Assembly: GCA_001600495.1 (NCBI GenBank)
Contig: BCKE01000025.1
Coordinates: forward strand, 405,545 to 469,544
DNA: 64,000 bases
Source: Pilasporangium apinafurcum
Lineage: Eukaryota > Oomycota > Peronosporomycetes > Pythiales > Pythiaceae
Direction of reading: 5' to 3'
In this document: positions 22,819 to 33,489 of the stretch, piece by piece
Numbering within the stretch: the stretch's first letter is position 1
How the letters are laid out: each line of letters begins with the position of its first letter
Translations under genes and position numbers: made by a program
Notes under the pieces: model-generated
Seen by the model: the letters and a program-made list of their open reading frames with translations, nothing else
Told to the model about the DNA's origin: nothing
Database searches by the model: none

Positions 22819-24533
22819 ATGTATGCCAACAATGTGAGCAATCTGGACCAAATTCTATCGTCTCTACAGGTCTATGTGGTGAGTCATGGCAATTGACAGT
22901 TGTCTGTAGTTGCTTTCCCCCGCCTTGAATACTGTGTCGTCGATTAACTCGTTCGTTCTGTGGGATTCATCTCTTTCTCATGTTTCCTACAGCAAAGCTC
23001 GCGTGTGCGTGGTGATGTGTACAATTTACTGCGTCAAATCCCTTCATTACAACCTAACTGCGGAACATTTGGTGTGTGTTGCTCTCTCATTTATGTCTAT
23101 GGAGATGAGGAAATTATGGATGAATTCTCACTTGCGTGATGTCATGTTGTTTATGTATTCCTTTAGCACATAACGACGGCACGACTAGTACATTATTGGA
23201 CTTGGAAGGCACGATCCCAATCTTCTATCGAGGCGTTCAATACAATATTCCCGTTGAATTCTGGATCATGGAGACATATCCTGTGGCGCCACCAGTCTGT
23301 TTCGTGCGACCAACATCCAATATGATGGTGAAACCTGGTCACCCACATGTCACAAGCGAAGGATTTGTGAAAATTCCGTACACTACCGACTGGCGGCAGG
23401 ATTTTACACTTGTTGAACTCGTCGCGCACATGTGCTCGATATTCGGTAACATGCCACCGGTGTTTCGGCGTCCGACACAGTCCGCTTCATCGTACAACCC
23501 TCGCTTTTCAGGATACAATCCCAATGCATCGAGTAGCGCAGCTTACCAGCAGTCACCGTACTACCAAACACAACAGGATGCGTTTGCGCAGAATCGTTCT
23601 TCGACTACAACAGCAACTTCGTCTTATAATTCAGCACAGCAGCAACAAACCCAGCCATCGTATGGTTATCAGAACCACTCGACTGGATATACTCAAGCAG
23701 AATCTGAGTCGCTTTTCGGATCCAATACTTCGCAGTTTAGTAACCTAACACCAGCAGCGATGCGGCAGGAAGATCGTACAGTGGCATTGAAAGTAGAAAT
23801 TACAGGTAAAATCCAGCAGGAACTGGAGAAAATGTTCAAGCGTATACGTGGTACGTTAATGACTGTGATCTTGGAGCAGGCATGCATTTGTTGTTAACTT
23901 AGTTTTTGATTGCAATGCGTGCGCAGATGACATTGATTTGCAATTTGAACATCAATTGCACCTGACGCAATCAAGAGAGAACGTCGAACGCGGTATCCAG
24001 TCACTGCAATTCCTTCGTGATGATCTTGTCAAAGCTAAGGGCATCATTGTCGAGCAAGACGAAGAGGTGACCAGATGGTTAGATGAGCATGAAGCAAAGG
24101 TACGTTGGTTTCAAAACCGCTTTCATCCAATAAAATTGCACAAGCAATAGCTGATTAGCTGACTTTCATCGTATGCACAGGGCACTGTCGACCCAGATAC
24201 CATCTTGATAGAGGGAGACGATCTTTCTAAGCAGTAAGTCTGTGTTGAAATTTGTGTTCCTTTCATTGGAATCCGTGCTAAGTTCATACGTGTACTTTGT
24301 AACTGGTATTTGTCAGATTGATCAAGACCCTAGCAGAGCATCAATCCATAGAAGATGCTTTGTATTTCATGGACCGCGCCTTAAGCAATGGCGAAATTGA
24401 ATTGAGTAATTTCTTGAAGGAGGTCAGGAAATTATCCCGAAAACAATTCATGTGTCAAGCTCTTGTGCAGAAGATCAACGAAGCGCAGCAGCAGCTCGCG
24501 ACCCCCACGTACCATAATAGCATTCCAAGTTAG
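22819..24533 (+). CDS. TSG101: ESCRT-I subunit TSG101/Vps23, six exons
   Basis: Exons 22819-22878, 22993-23071, 23167-23850, 23927-24099, 24181-24233 and 24317-24533 join in phase to give 421 residues. Residues ~20-150 form a catalytically inactive ubiquitin E2 variant (UEV) domain. It has LLDLEGTIPIFYRGVQYNIPV, the ETYPVAPPVCFVRPTS block, and FGNMPPVFRRP, with no catalytic cysteine at the E2 position. A Tyr/Gln/Ser/Pro-rich linker (~150-240) leads to a coiled coil (ENVERGIQSLQFLRDDLVK). The C-terminal steadiness box reads IKTLAEHQSIEDALYFMDRAL...FLKEVRKLSRKQFMCQAL. TSG101 recognises ubiquitinated cargo and late-domain motifs on endosomes and recruits downstream ESCRTs. All landmarks are present and the length is typical. 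Confidence 0.95.
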
Positions 24534-24599
24534 CTTTCGCAGCGACAGCAAGTAGTAGAACAACAAATATAAAAACGACCTGATACTTCAATTTTACCA

Positions 24600-27500
24600 T
24601 GTGACATCATTCCCATTCTCATTTCGACTTTAAAGCTTCTTTGGAATACGGAAACAAAAACCTTCCAAAGCTCATTCAGCAACAGACACTTTCATCTGAC
24701 AGTAATTGTCTACCAAATACAACTATTATCGTTGATGCTGTGTCATCCGTTTTAGTAAGGCTGGGCTATGAGTCAAAAAATCATCTGACATTGGCGAAAA
24801 CGATCTCATCAATATCGAAGAATATTCAGAAGGCAAGACATGCGTTACTGCTGTTAGCAACGTAACTTACTGAATTCCTTATCGCTTTTCATGTGTATTT
24901 CATGTAGTGGATTAGTGGTCATCATCCTTTTCTGCACGTTCCTTCTCGTAATTCAAAATGCGCTATTACTCTCGCTGTTCCTCAACGAGTTGGGCGAATT
25001 CGTGTCCGCTATATTTGACAATCTATGTTACTTGTTAATTACAGATGGAGTTCTTCTCACTTGATCACTTTGAAGACGCTTTTGCTGGGAATTCTATGGC
25101 GATATTCTATTGGTTGCAAAGTGCGAAAACGAATAATGATCATCCGGACAGACTATATGCAATGCGCTATCTCGAGAGCGAAATCGTCTTTGGCTGAGAC
25201 AACGAATCAGTCGCTCTCTTGAACAAGAAGCTTGCGTCACTTTTGATAAATGCTTTTAGTACCTTAACCACTATGTGCGTAGATGGCCATTTATTCGATC
25301 TACCTACTACATACATTGGCATGATCCAAGTGCTGTATGATCACATAGTGGTTGTTGAAGAAGGATCACTCTTGGAGCAAAAGTCTTTGTCACAAGCTAA
25401 CTACCTAAGCTCATCAATCAAGCTTTTGTAGCTCGCCCGTTATTTTCGCCTTGGGCTGGCTTCTCGTATTGGTTCTTTCAAAGATTATCAAAGTTCCAAA
25501 CTTGGTGCGATGCTACAAGAACAGATGGAACAGTTTGCTGTTGTTTATTTCTGCTTCGCATTTACATATTAAATGTAAATTCCTTGTTTCTTTTATCATA
25601 TCGCTCATTCGCCGACATATCCACACGATCTTTGTCGCCAAACATTGGTTCATTAGGGCAATAACTTCGGACAACAAATGCACATTTTTGGAAATGCTGC
25701 TGATTTCGCAATCAAGATACTGCCAGATCTACTCCACTTAGCCAGTGAGTGTGAACTGCCTGATGATACTGATGTAGGTATCGTTGTTGATCTGTTGAGT
25801 GAGTTATTGTTGCAATGGAGTCCTGATGATGAAGCTACAGCTGAAGCACGACTCATACGATGAATCCGAGAAGTTGTCGTTGCCTTGCGGAAATGATATC
25901 TTTTACAATTTGACAAAATCGATGGCATTGCTACTGTAAGATCGATTGGGAATATTGCTCGGCCTGAAAAGACTGGACGAGAAACTTCTAGTTGCAGTGT
26001 GTGCAGATTTAAATTTTGTATTCATTATGAATAAGCTAATCCTCCCTAAATTCCATGTGGTTTATAGCTCATAAGGTTGCCCATGAGTGTGGTAAGCAGT
26101 GAACCTCGGACGTTTGAAGATCTAAACAACAATGAATACCCTACTTCGTCGCTATTGCACAGAATTGTAAACCAACCGATATTGAGTAAACTCTCTCTAA
26201 GCATGAACCTGCTTGATTCCTACCGCTGCGAGGAGATGCCATCAATATTGCGTCTTACATGAGCGTGGTCATCTCTTGTACTCGATAGCGGAGAATGCAG
26301 AGAAGGGAACCATGTATGGAGATAAACCAAGGATCCGCGAGTCGATTGAGCTACTATTCATGCTGAACGGTAGTCTGGTTGATGGCGTGCTCAATGTTCA
26401 TACCAATTATCTCAACATTCTGCTCCAAACTTTGGCAACCTAGAATGGTAGCGTATCTGACGGAGAGCATCGTTAATCCAAGTTGAGCAAGAGCTTTGTC
26501 TTCGAGCTGTTATCCTGCGCAGATTTTCCGATTTTCCGCATAAAAAATCAAAGCATAATGGCGCATTTGCTTCAGATATATTGACGATTATGCTGCAATC
26601 TATATATCAATCGAATCATTTGCTTGGGTAAGACGTCGTCGTGGAAATTAACAGGCAAGTCGTATCGTGAAGAAGCGTTTTTGAGAAACTAGGAAGAACA
26701 TTTAAGGTGCTTGCGTCACATAAGATTAAGCAAATAGGTCTGTTCTCGAGTCAGCAGTATTTTTCAGTTTTGTTTGGCATTCTGTCTATCGACAAACATG
26801 GATATGAAAAGGACGGCACAAAAACGTAGAGCCGTCCACATCACAGTGACGATATTGACATCATTATGGACATTACATGTCGGGCATGCACTGGAATAAC
26901 GTCCGAATGCATCTCCGATCAATTTCCTCCTTTATGTTCTTCATCCTCGATTAAATCACAGACAACTCCCATGAGTTTGGAATCGGTTTAATGACTAACA
27001 AAGGAGGCATGATGAGAATCTGGCATGCAGGTAAATCTGACCACTTTTTGAGGAAGCTTTTATTGGATGGATAGATGTCTTTGGACAAAAAGCTTTAAGG
27101 TTGCACATAGAGGATTGGCAATATATTCAGAGACGCAACAGATGTGCAATATCATTACTCGGCTTCTCCATGTAATTGAGGAGCCTCCCGCTGATGGCAG
27201 ACGTTATTGTTTATCGTTTACTGGACGTGGTTCGGACGAAATCATTGTTAGTGAAGGAGATGGATATCTACTTTATGTTGCTTTCCTCGTATTTTTGCTG
27301 TAAACAGGGACTCAAAATATGCCAATAACATGTGAGTTTATTGCTCAAGCTATGGCTGTGAGAATTGGGCGCAAAGGATTGAAGAAATTCAGTGTACAGC
27401 CATGAATTATCGCGACGAATTTTATCACTGTTTTGCTTCAAGATGCTTGTTTGGACTAGGCTAGTGAACATATTAGGAATTCAGCGTTAACACCCATGAT

Positions 27501-28450
27501 CTTGGAGCATTTAAGGTTGAATAAACGTTTGACTGCCGAAGTAATAATGTTTGCCTACCTATTATGTGGCTTTGATGCTCCAATGTTTGACCCACACGTC
27601 CGCAGATGTACGTTTGTGGAATGGAGCGGATAAGCATCCAAATTCCAGCACGTGCCAACTTATCAGCGCCAAGAAAATCACTCGTAGTGCTTGCGCTTGG
27701 GGTTATCAAGCGTTTTCCCGAAAGTAAATATTGACGTGCGGACTTCATCGCTGCTCAATGGCGGTTCTCAGATCGTAAAAGCACTAATGATAGATGAGCT
27801 CATGTTATATCCCAACCAAGCTGCAAGTAGCCCCATTTTTCTTTGCGTTACCGCTCATTGTGACAGATCAAATGATGAAAGATTTACTTCTAATCGTATG
27901 GTCTCTGTTAGCGATCCTTTCTCAGCATGGCGCTTGGCGGAAACATGTTATTGCAATATCTGACAATGAAAAGTCCGATGGTATGTTCTATGCGGCATTT
28001 AAAACATGCTAAAACATTAATTCATGCGTTTAGCTTCTGATCTGCACTATGCACGATGATTTCAACGTTTGTGTTGTGCAACAGACTCCTAGATGTGATG
28101 CATTGCGGCTGAGAACTACAAGTGCTAGCGTTAATAATTGCGGATTTGGTGATGGAAAAAGTGAAACAGGAGTCCGAAAAGTTGCAGCCACAGAACCGCG
28201 ATAGATCTCTATTCCCCAGCAGCCATCACGAACATTTCACGTTCCATTTGGTGATTAGAAGATAAGCCATCGAATGCAGTGATACAAAGCATCACTCTAC
28301 ATATCGTTCCTGGTGTGTGCATGGTTATTTTACCAGCTTTCTTTATCTGTACAGTATGGGGCAGTCAAGCGTTTGCTAGTTATGATCATCGCAGTCGTCC
28401 CTAGGGTCCTAACAAGTTTTTTTGCTAATAGTAGGATAACATACCTGTGC
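24600..28450 (+). pseudogene. Large decayed coding region with many stops and frame breaks
   Basis: Plus-strand protein-like fragments run through nearly 4 kb but are broken every 50-120 codons. One frame from ~25048 to 25570 reads well (AFAGNSMAIFYWLQSAK, NDHPDRLYAMRYLESEIVFG, KKLASLLINAFSTLTTMCVDG) yet contains an in-frame TGA near 25197 and a TAG near 25429. Further fragments include 24641-24865 (KLIQQQTLSSDSNCLPNTT), 25678-25863 (IKILPDLLHLASECELPDD), 26240-26443, 27100-27290 (EEPPADGRRYCLSFTGRG) and ~27490-27630 (YLLCGFDAPMFDPHVRRC). Introns alone cannot remove the stops inside otherwise continuous text. The ancestor was probably a large secreted or membrane protein; a polycystin/REJ-type receptor is conceivable from the style, but I could not confirm it. 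Confidence 0.65.
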
Positions 28451-28452
28451 CA

Positions 28453-29712
28453 CTACCCTGTCTTGAGCCAGCCACCGTTATGTGCGCAGATATTTCTCAG
28501 CTCTATTACCACTTCAAACGTCTCTTGATCGTCCATGCGCAAACATTTGCCAAGATTCACGCGACAAACTTGCCGCAGCCCCATGAGTTCGATGGGTAAT
28601 ACTGTCACGTTGCAGTCATCAAGGAGGAATGTCTTGAGGTTGGGCAACGTAACGAGATCAGCAGGCACAGGTGGGCAAATGGAGTTGTAACCAAAGTCCA
28701 AAATTTCAAGGCTCTTGCATCGACAGAGGAACGCAGGGATCGCCGTCAGCTGGTTCTTACGCATATTCAAGTGCACAAGCTTACTCATTTGCTCAAAGCA
28801 TCTGGGAATCTCACGGATACGGTTGGTATTGACATCGATCTTCTGCAAATGCACGAGATTAGCCATAGAAGGGAACTCAGTGAGGTCATTCTGATATGCC
28901 TGGAAGACTTTGAGTTTGCCGAGCGTGCCCATGGGTGGCAACGAGGTTAGGCGGTTGACCTGTAGGTACAGTCGTCTGAGATTCTTCCATCGCTCCACAT
29001 CTGGAAAGACCGTCAAGGCATTATTGCTAACATTAACCTCCTGCAGATAGCACAGACTGCTGATACCACTGCCAAGATCGGAGATGGCATTATCGTAAAG
29101 ATTGATCACTTTCAAACGCTCACAGCTGCCGATGCTGTCGGGTAGACATGTGAGTTTGTTACGACTCGCGCGTAAGATCTCCAACTTAGTCAGGTCGCCT
29201 ATGTTGCCCGGAAGTGAGGTGAGATAGTTGTCGGCAACCTCCAACACTTTGAGTTGTCTAAGCTCCATTACTTCCTTCACCAGCTCATCCAACTGGTTCT
29301 CGGATACGATGAGTACTTCTAGTGCCTGCAACATGACTATTTCCTTGGGGATATGATAAATCTCGTTGCAGCGAAGATTCAATTCGGTGAGGTTGGCCAT
29401 ACTAAACACAACTCCGGGAATCTGCTTTAAGCTCGGGATATGTCGTTTCGAGAGTGTCCCTGTCTCCTGCCCAGAGCCTTCCCTAGCAACAGTCGACGTG
29501 AGCTCGAGTTTGCCGCGGCCAGACATCTCCAAAATCATGGCTTGTAGCTTCTGTGCTGCTTCATTATCGATTTTAGGTGTGTGTTTCATCGTCAATCTGC
29601 GCTTTGAGGGTGTAGATGCTACATTAGGGACTACGGATGTCGCCATTTGTCGCCGTGTACCAGGTGGCGCCGGTCCGACGCCTCTCACGCCGATCGACGC
29701 AGCACAACCCAT
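28453..29712 (-). CDS. N-myristoylated leucine-rich-repeat protein
   Basis: A single-exon frame encodes 419 residues starting MGCAASIG. Gly2 followed by Cys3 fits dual N-myristoylation and palmitoylation, so membrane tethering is likely. After a basic Ser/Thr-rich linker, roughly a dozen LRR units of ~22-24 residues occupy ~105-390. Each has the pattern LxxLxLxxNxLxxLP, for example LTELNLRCNEIYHIP, LKVLEVADNYLTSLP and LVHLNMRKNQLTAIP. The repeat type is the plain intracellular (Ras-suppressor/SHOC2-like) class, which normally serves as a protein-binding scaffold. There is no kinase, GTPase or PH domain. The partner is unknown. The divergent coiled-coil gene starts 287 bp away. Confidence 0.9.
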   Translation of the reverse strand: MGCAASIGVRGVGPAPPGTRRQMATSVVPNVASTPSKRRLTMKHTPKIDNEAAQKLQAMILEMSGRGKLELTSTVAREGSGQETGTLSKRHIPSLKQIPGVVFSMANLTELNLRCNEIYHIPKEIVMLQALEVLIVSENQLDELVKEVMELRQLKVLEVADNYLTSLPGNIGDLTKLEILRASRNKLTCLPDSIGSCERLKVINLYDNAISDLGSGISSLCYLQEVNVSNNALTVFPDVERWKNLRRLYLQVNRLTSLPPMGTLGKLKVFQAYQNDLTEFPSMANLVHLQKIDVNTNRIREIPRCFEQMSKLVHLNMRKNQLTAIPAFLCRCKSLEILDFGYNSICPPVPADLVTLPNLKTFLLDDCNVTVLPIELMGLRQVCRVNLGKCLRMDDQETFEVVIELRNICAHNGGWLKTG

Positions 29713-29999
29713 TTACTGATGCTCGTGTTTGCTTCCTTTCGTTCAACGACGGACAGGTATCAAGCGCAACATGAATAGCATGCGCCTTGAGCTATTTTCT
29801 GATCTGCTCATGCTAATCCTAACTACATCAAACGTAAGATACCCAAATTAATAAATATGTAGCCATATGCTAAGGTTTAGGGCTTAATGTTCTATTAAAC
29901 GTTTAGTTGTTATAACTGATATGTTTGAATTTTAAACAGCAGAATTTTTGCGCGCCTTTTGGTATCCGCAGCATCCTGAGAGAAGCCAAGTGAGTTAAA

Positions 30000-31744
30000 A
30001 TGGCCGGGCGCGTGCGGTTAAATGCGCTACAAGAGGACGCCGACCGACGCGAGCGGGAGCTCATGAATCTCAAGATGGAAGTTGCGCATCTGCGGGTGCG
30101 TCTATATATCGATTGAACTGAGTGTGTGTAATGATTTTGTCTTGTTTAACCACCTTCTATGCCTTCTTATGTTGGCGATAGGAACGGCTGAGCATGCGCG
30201 TAGGCGGTGAGACAAATGCGATAGAGTTGGAGGAGGAGAACTTCACGCTCAAGAAGAGTCTGACTGACACACAAGAGACGCTTGTGCAGCATCAGCAAGC
30301 CCTACGTGACATGGACGCAAAGTATGCGAAGGCGATGGGAAATCTTTTGAAACTAGACCAGGCGTGGAAAACGAACGTCGAGGAGCTTCAGGCATTACAG
30401 CAGCGATACACACGAGCAACAACAGCTCGAAATGCACTGGAGAGCGAACTAGAAGAAAAACAACACACTTATGAAGCCAAATTGAGTGAGATCAAAGCAG
30501 TCGTGGCACGCCAGGATGAAACCATCGAAAAGTTACAGCGTCAGCGAAAGGACAAGGACGAGCAGCTTACACAACAAATCACTGAGAATCAGCACTTAGC
30601 ACTGCGTATCAAGGAATTAGAGGGTCAGATTGAGGCGATGAAGAGCGAAAAGGACGGCACACAGCGTGCAACTAAAACTGAATATGCTGAGTTTGAACAG
30701 AAACACCAGCAGGCAGTCGAACAAGCAGCCGTTCTACGTGGCGAAGTAAATGCATTGCGTGCGGCGAGCGTATCGCTGGAGCAGCAACTGACAGACGCGA
30801 GAACCGCAATCTCCACCACAACATCGCGATTCCTACAGCTCAAGGAGGAGCACGCGACGTTGGAAGTGCATCTCTCGGCTTCCAAGCGCGCGTGCGAGCA
30901 GAAAGATGCAGAAATTTCGTTTTTTGCTTCTGAAATTGACCGTATCCAAGCGGAGCTAACCAAGCGCGACACCAAGCTACTGGAGATGGAACAAGAACAG
31001 CAGCAGTTAGTGCAAGCGGCTGCGCAACACAAAAAGTTGCTGGAGAATGCGGAACAAACGTTTGCTGAGCAAGCCAAGAAAGAAGAGGAAATTAGAAAGC
31101 AACAGTGGGAAGCTCGCGAGACCCTTTTGCAACAAGAGGTTAGTGCTGCGCAGCTGGAAACGCAGAACGTGCGTGAAGAACTGGATGCATTGAAAATGCT
31201 GCACGAAGAAGTTCGGCAGTTATTCTTCACACAAGAGTACATAGAGCCTAGTGAAACAGATGACCTTACCATTGTTACTTCTCCTTCATCATCGCAGCGC
31301 AGTCTTAAAAATTTGGTGATAGAGGAGCTTGAAAAGGTGAAGATCATGGCTGCTACGCTGGAGAAATCACAGCACAAAATCGCCAAGTTGGAGAAGATCC
31401 AAATTAACCAGGCGAAACTCGTACAGGAGAACGAAGACTTGAAGATCGAGTACGAGAAAACGAAGAAGGCGATGGAGCGGATAGTGATGCGACGCAATAA
31501 GGGCTCAACAACAGTTGTCGCGCCGGGAGCAATACCCCCAACGACGTGCGCCACAAGGAATAGCTCGACATCATGGAAGGCTGCTACCTCGCCACCCCCA
31601 CAAGCGAAGCGCCGATTGGACGAGCAGGAAAACATTTCAACGAACAGCACACCGCAAGTGGAGACAGAGGGGCCAAAGAAAGCCAAGACCAAGCGCGTTT
31701 TCGTGGCGTCACGCTATCTGAATAGTATCTCCAACCATCGCTAG
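30000..31744 (+). CDS. Coiled-coil protein with basic C-terminus, two exons
   Basis: Exons 30000-30095 and 30182-31744 join in phase to give 552 residues. The start MAGRVRLNALQEDADRRERE is the first ATG after a promoter-like gap. Residues ~10-360 are a nearly uninterrupted Glu/Gln/Ala/Leu/Lys coiled coil. A second helical stretch (~390-440) precedes a Pro/Ser-rich linker and a basic tail containing KRRL and KKAKTKR, which could be nuclear localisation signals. Family unknown. A structural or chromatin/spindle-associated role would be speculation. Confidence 0.8.
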
Positions 31745-31870
31745 AGAATGTAATGAAAGTACCATAGATTTCAAATTTGAAAAGAAAAAAGTATTTGCCA
31801 AGTTTTATTACTAGTACACCAAGTGTGTATTTCTATCTGTGCCTCCAGTTCCTTGTTGCATTGGTTATCA

Positions 31871-32738
31871 TCACAACTCATTTTTATCCTGACCTGCCAA
31901 CGACCAGCCAGGTACACTTTTCTGGTCTTTTACACGCAGTCGAATGGCTTCAAAGCACTGAAATGAATGCTTCGATTGTTGATGCGGTTGATAGCAAGGC
32001 ACAAATTCATTTACGTGGGGAAACGTCACGAGCACACCGCCATTATGCAACACTTGTGGAAACAGTTTCGGGACATTCGAGGCCTTCTGTTGTTGCAGCC
32101 CACCCCAATATGGTGCCCACGCGACAATCCCGTCCTGTTCCAAGTTCTGCCCATCGATCGCGATCTACAAAGCGCCAACCACGCGTGTCAGTTGTTTAAA
32201 CAACAGACATGGAAACGTTAGGAGGTGAAAAAAAACTCACAAAGATACTTTCGTTCACGAACGCAAACGTCGGATCGAGTGCATAAATTTGCACGGCGGC
32301 GCGTTGTTCCGCCTGGAATTCCGAAAAGATACTCAGTGCGAGATATGATGTTGTCAGCAGCAATACCAGTAGCTTTAGCCACCGACGGTGGAAGCAGAGC
32401 AATGGACCAATCGCGATCAGCAGAACCATCAACTGCCTCAGCGCGTGACTGCAACGTGGTGTGATCATGGACAGCGTAGCAATTGCATCGCCAGCCAAAC
32501 ACTCACGCCAGCCGCTTACAAAAGACATCGCACACGAATCCACCGGCTGGAGCTCCAGGTTCCGCCATACCAGCTCATCGAGAGACTCAGGAAGGGCATC
32601 TGAACAAATGGCTGCATATGCAACAGCAGCGATCATCAACAGTGCAAGGATGTTGGTCAGCACCTTCACAAGCATTCCGAGCGCACTGGCGCTCTGCAAT
32701 GGCCAGCGCTGCGGTTTACTACAGCAAAACAAAAACAA
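31871..32738 (-). CDS. Small membrane protein of unknown function, two exons
   Basis: Exons 32738-32241 and 32164-31871 join in phase (donor gtgagt, acceptor ttgtag) to give 263 residues. Three hydrophobic segments are visible: LVKVLTNILALLM...AVAYAAI, LRQLMVLLIAIGPLLCF and LKLLVLLLTTSYLALSIF. The loop between the first two is Cys-containing (CAMSFVSGWRECLAG). The C-terminal ~95 residues are soluble, with a WAPYWGGLQQQ stretch and His/Gln-rich sequence. No family recognised. The stop at 31871 lies 126 bp beyond that of the convergent coiled-coil gene. Confidence 0.65.
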
Positions 32739-32766
32739 ACAAGTATTCAGTTAAGCATCCATCTAA

Positions 32767-33159
32767 TTAGTTTTCAGTCAGGACGGGTATCTTTCCATAC
32801 CGTAGCAACACGTAAAACAGAATGGGCACCATCAGTATTGTCATCGTTGTCCAGAATATGTTTTCCGCCAGCGTTCCGCCAGCCCATCGACTGGCGTCCT
32901 TGTCTGTGCCGCTCCCGTTCTCATCTTCATCGTCTTCGTCGTCACTCTCCTCCTGTTGCGAATCCCACACGTCACTGTCATCCTCACTGTCGTCTGAATC
33001 TTCTGAATCTTCCTCTCGCAGATGGTCCCAGCCGTTCAACACGTCCCGCGCGTGAATGGCATCGATTTGTTCGTCTTTTGCCTGGATGTACGCGTCGTTC
33101 CACTGGTCGTCCACGAACACTGGCTGGTTTGTCGCACGCGCCTGCGACCGCGTCAGCAT
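32767..33159 (-). CDS. Small acidic protein with C-terminal tail anchor
   Basis: From the ATG at 33159 (MLTRSQARATNQPVF) the frame encodes 130 residues. The middle is a very acidic Ser/Asp/Glu run (EEDSEDSDDSEDDSDVWDSQ). A single hydrophobic helix, IFWTTMTILMVPILFYVLL, lies near residues 100-118 with a nine-residue tail after it, the geometry of a tail-anchored membrane protein. The frame is open further upstream but only with non-ATG codons, so 33159 is preferred. Function unknown. Confidence 0.6.
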   Translation of the reverse strand: MLTRSQARATNQPVFVDDQWNDAYIQAKDEQIDAIHARDVLNGWDHLREEDSEDSDDSEDDSDVWDSQQEESDDEDDEDENGSGTDKDASRWAGGTLAENIFWTTMTILMVPILFYVLLRYGKIPVLTEN

Positions 33160-33489
33160 GGCGAGTATATAATGAAGTAAATATACGAATTCTTGGAAGC
33201 GTAGTTGTGTGTAATCGATGGAGAACCCTCCCCTTGGAAAGACGCTGGTGCACCTTCCGCTTCTTCTTCTTGTTCGGAGGTCTCTACGCTTCTCCTTTGC
33301 ATCAACCGGTTGAGCGTTCAAATCCCTAAAATGAGTATCTCACCGAGCTCTATTTGAAGCAATGGCGCCAACTCCCATGGATTCGTGGTGGTTCGTATCT
33401 ACATCTGTGTACCACCCGCACACTATTTAAAGCATGTTACTTACACACATGGATTAAGATGTGATGTGTGAAAAAAAAAATGACACTAA

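Noticed and set aside
30625-31692. 355-codon minus-strand ORF opposite the coiled-coil gene
   Set aside because: Cys/Ser-rich composition is the antisense reading of Glu/Gln/Ala heptads; the plus-strand gene explains it.
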